Translations under genes and position numbers: made by a program | Notes under the pieces: generated by a model | The model's input: the letters and a program-made list of their open reading frames with translations, nothing else | What the model was told of the DNA's origin: nothing | The model's database searches: none | Part shown: piece by piece, positions 7,736 to 8,963 of the stretch | Layout: each line of letters starts with the position of its first letter | Position numbering within the stretch: position 1 is the first letter of the stretch | Assembly (NCBI GenBank): GCA_001701225.1 | Contig: DAAQ01000035.1 | Coordinates: 49,670 to 58,632 of the forward strand | Direction: 5' to 3' | DNA length: 8,963 nt | Source: Bacteroidales bacterium H5 | GTDB lineage: Bacteria > Bacteroidota > Bacteroidia > Bacteroidales > Muribaculaceae

Positions 7736-7772
7736 TTTCTATTTGAACTAGTTGGACTAGTTCAAATAGAAA
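7736..7772. repeat. Perfect 16-bp palindrome in the convergent gapA/HD gap
   Basis: Arms TTTCTATTTGAACTAG (7736-7751) and its exact reverse complement (7757-7772) flank TTGGA; one further T-A pair is possible, leaving a 3-nt loop. It sits between the gapA terminator and the end of the minus-strand HD gene. Neither strand has a run of T after the stem, so it is not a canonical terminator, although it may still end transcription of the HD gene. Confidence 0.75.
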
Positions 7773-7787
7773 AACTATAAAGGACTA

Positions 7788-8399
7788 TCAGTTATCCCTC
7801 TCCAGCAACTGCGACGATACGGTGTCGGCAGTGTGGATCAGGGGTACCAGAGGGGCCTGTGCTACAGCGGTGCGGTAGCTGCGGTCCTGCTCGATCTGCG
7901 TGTTGTCCACTGCCCAGGGGCCCATGTGCCAGCGGATGGCGAGTATCTCGTCGTCCTCGAGGTCCAGACCGCTGCGCAGCAGCATCACCACAGATTTCTC
8001 GCCATGCCCCATCGGGAGGTTCGAATAGTTCACCTCATACTCCTGCACATCTTCCCACATGCCTATCTCGTTCTTGCGCTTGCGCGTCACGATGCGATAG
8101 ATGTTGGCCTTGCAGGTGTCGTGGAGCAGAGATGCTATTATCACCGAATCCATCGGCAGTTTGGCCTCGAGGTCTGGACGAGCCTTGATGAGCCCTTCGC
8201 GCAGCATCACGGCAGCGTCATAGACACTGAGCGAGTGAGCCAGCAGTCCGCCCGGAAAGTTGTAATGATTCTTCACAGACGCCGGGGCATCAAAGAATCC
8301 CCATGCCTCGAGGTCTTCGATGACATATTCGATATTCTCGCGGCCCGTCGAGCGCAACAGCTCGCAGAACCGCGCACGCTTATCTTCGTGTTCAGACAT
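7788..8399 (-). CDS. HD-domain metal-dependent phosphohydrolase
   Basis: The 203-residue soluble product has no signal peptide or membrane segment. The HD-superfamily metal ligands can be read in order: H55 in GGLLAHSL, H93-D94 in LLHDTCK, further histidines H132 (GHGEKS) and H158 (RWHMG), and D192 in IHTADTV. This complete set suggests an active phosphohydrolase rather than a decayed copy. Family members act on nucleotides, cyclic dinucleotides or alarmones; the sequence does not tell me which substrate applies here. No partner domain is attached. The start is supported by an in-frame stop (TAA) 24 bp upstream, at 8421-8423. The 5' region is made of short-period repeats with no recognisable TAnnTTTG box. 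It may therefore be read through from the minus-strand gene upstream, 127 bp away. Confidence 0.88.
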   Translation of the reverse strand: MSEHEDKRARFCELLRSTGRENIEYVIEDLEAWGFFDAPASVKNHYNFPGGLLAHSLSVYDAAVMLREGLIKARPDLEAKLPMDSVIIASLLHDTCKANIYRIVTRKRKNEIGMWEDVQEYEVNYSNLPMGHGEKSVVMLLRSGLDLEDDEILAIRWHMGPWAVDNTQIEQDRSYRTAVAQAPLVPLIHTADTVSSQLLERDN

Positions 8400-8403
8400 A
8401 GTG

Positions 8404-8484
8404 TATGTGGGATATGTGGCTTATGTTATTTATGTGATTTATGTGGCTAATGGGGCTAATGTGATTAATGTTATTTATATATCT
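8404..8484. repeat. Nine-unit degenerate 9-bp tandem repeat
   Basis: Nine consecutive 9-bp units lie in unbroken register. Plus-strand units include TATGTGGCT, TATGTTATT, TATGTGATT, TATGTGGCT, AATGGGGCT, AATGTGATT, AATGTTATT and TATATATCT; the consensus is roughly WATGTKRYT. ATG or ATA recurs every 9 bp from 8405 to 8477. The array begins 5 bp upstream of the HD gene start codon, so on that gene's strand it would be 5' leader. It is not coding on the minus strand in the HD frame (stop at 8421-8423). Confidence 0.75.
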
Positions 8485-8520
8485 CATAACCCCATAACCT
8501 TTAACCGTTAACCTTTACCC
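8485..8520. repeat. Short-period TAACC-type repeat
   Basis: AACC recurs at 8488, 8496, 8503 and 8510, with a final partial ACC at 8517, giving periods of 8, 7, 7 and 7 bp (units such as TTTAACC and GTTAACC). It abuts the 9-bp array and ends 7 bp from the stop codon of the upstream minus-strand gene. Confidence 0.6.
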
Positions 8521-8526
8521 CCCAAT

Positions 8527-8963
8527 CTATCTCTCATACACCACCTTGCATCCGGGGAGGCCGGCGCGTATCAGCGAGTCGGCTTCGGCCACAGACACCG
8601 AGCCGACGGTGCCGGGGAGGGCAACAATCTCGGTGACAGCCACATCGGCGTCAAGATGATTCAATATCTCGCCGGGTGACGGGGCGTGGGGCATTGCCAT
8701 GTATTCGGCATAGGTCCATGTGGTGAACCGCGTGGTCATATTGACGCCGCGATGGTCAAGGTACCATCCGTCGGCAAGCCGCTCGGGCATGCCACCGCGC
8801 AGGTCAGTCGGAGCGGGGAATCCCACAACATGGCCGTCGGCGATGCTGACAGGCACAAGCGAGTCTGACGGTGCCGACGTGCGGTAGATTTGCTGACGCG
8901 GCAACATGGCTATCGAGGGATTGCTGTCATGGACAGATATCGGCTCGGCGGGGATGACACTGT
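8527..8963 (-). CDS. Hypothetical protein, 5' end outside the window (partial)
   Basis: The frame is open from the window edge to a TAG stop at 8527-8529, giving 144 complete visible codons; an internal Met is encoded at 8905-8907, but the frame continues upstream without a stop, so the true start is probably beyond the edge. The visible part has no obvious membrane segment and no motif I recognise. It is rich in Asp, Pro, Gly and Val, contains an aromatic patch (FTTWTYAEYMAMP), has a single Cys near the end (PGCKVVYER) and does not end in a T9SS-like tail. Codon use (GC-rich third positions) matches its neighbours, which supports a real gene. Function is unknown. Confidence 0.7.
   Translation of the reverse strand, partial: SVIPAEPISVHDSNPSIAMLPRQQIYRTSAPSDSLVPVSIADGHVVGFPAPTDLRGGMPERLADGWYLDHRGVNMTTRFTTWTYAEYMAMPHAPSPGEILNHLDADVAVTEIVALPGTVGSVSVAEADSLIRAGLPGCKVVYER

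Noticed and set aside
8320..8511. A plus-strand open frame with a repeating YVxYV peptide pattern
   Set aside because: The pattern comes from the 9-bp tandem repeat being a multiple of three. The frame begins antisense to the HD gene and has no other sign of coding.

Overview
The window reads as chromosomal DNA from a member of the Bacteroidota, most likely order Bacteroidales and plausibly a gut Muribaculaceae-like organism. Several things point that way. Start codons lack Shine-Dalgarno sequences. A promoter of the Bacteroides type (TTTG, then TAnnTTTG) lies before gapA. One small exported protein ends in a T9SS-sorting-like tail. Coding DNA is GC-rich while the intergenic DNA is AT-rich. 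The family-level placement is inference. No mobile element, CRISPR array, rRNA or tRNA was seen.

Layout from left to right. Positions 41-2887 (minus strand) encode a complete secreted M16 zinc metallopeptidase. After a terminator at 2953-2988 comes a two-gene minus-strand unit: a 122-residue exported protein (5412-5780) whose stop codon lies 1 nt before the start of an 800-residue secreted PL1 pectate lyase (3008-5410). Upstream of that unit lies mscL (5890-6321, minus), the large-conductance mechanosensitive channel. A divergent, AT-rich 338-bp region (6322-6659) separates mscL from gapA (6660-7667, plus). It carries outward-facing promoter candidates and a strikingly structured GC-rich gapA leader. 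gapA ends at a strong intrinsic terminator, followed by a perfect 16-bp palindrome. Then come a minus-strand HD-domain phosphohydrolase (7788-8399) and the 3' part of an unrecognised minus-strand gene (8527 to the window edge). Between those two is a compact patch of short-period degenerate tandem repeats.

The genes do not form one pathway. They cover glycolysis (gapA), osmotic safety (mscL), envelope proteolysis (M16) and extracellular pectin cleavage (PL1). The pectate lyase has no SusC/SusD or other polysaccharide-utilisation genes beside it in this window.

I did not find a convincing new multi-gene system. The parts most worth a second look are the nested hairpin leader of gapA, the exact 9-bp-register repeat array before the HD gene, the small exported protein packed against the pectate lyase, and the intergenic palindrome.
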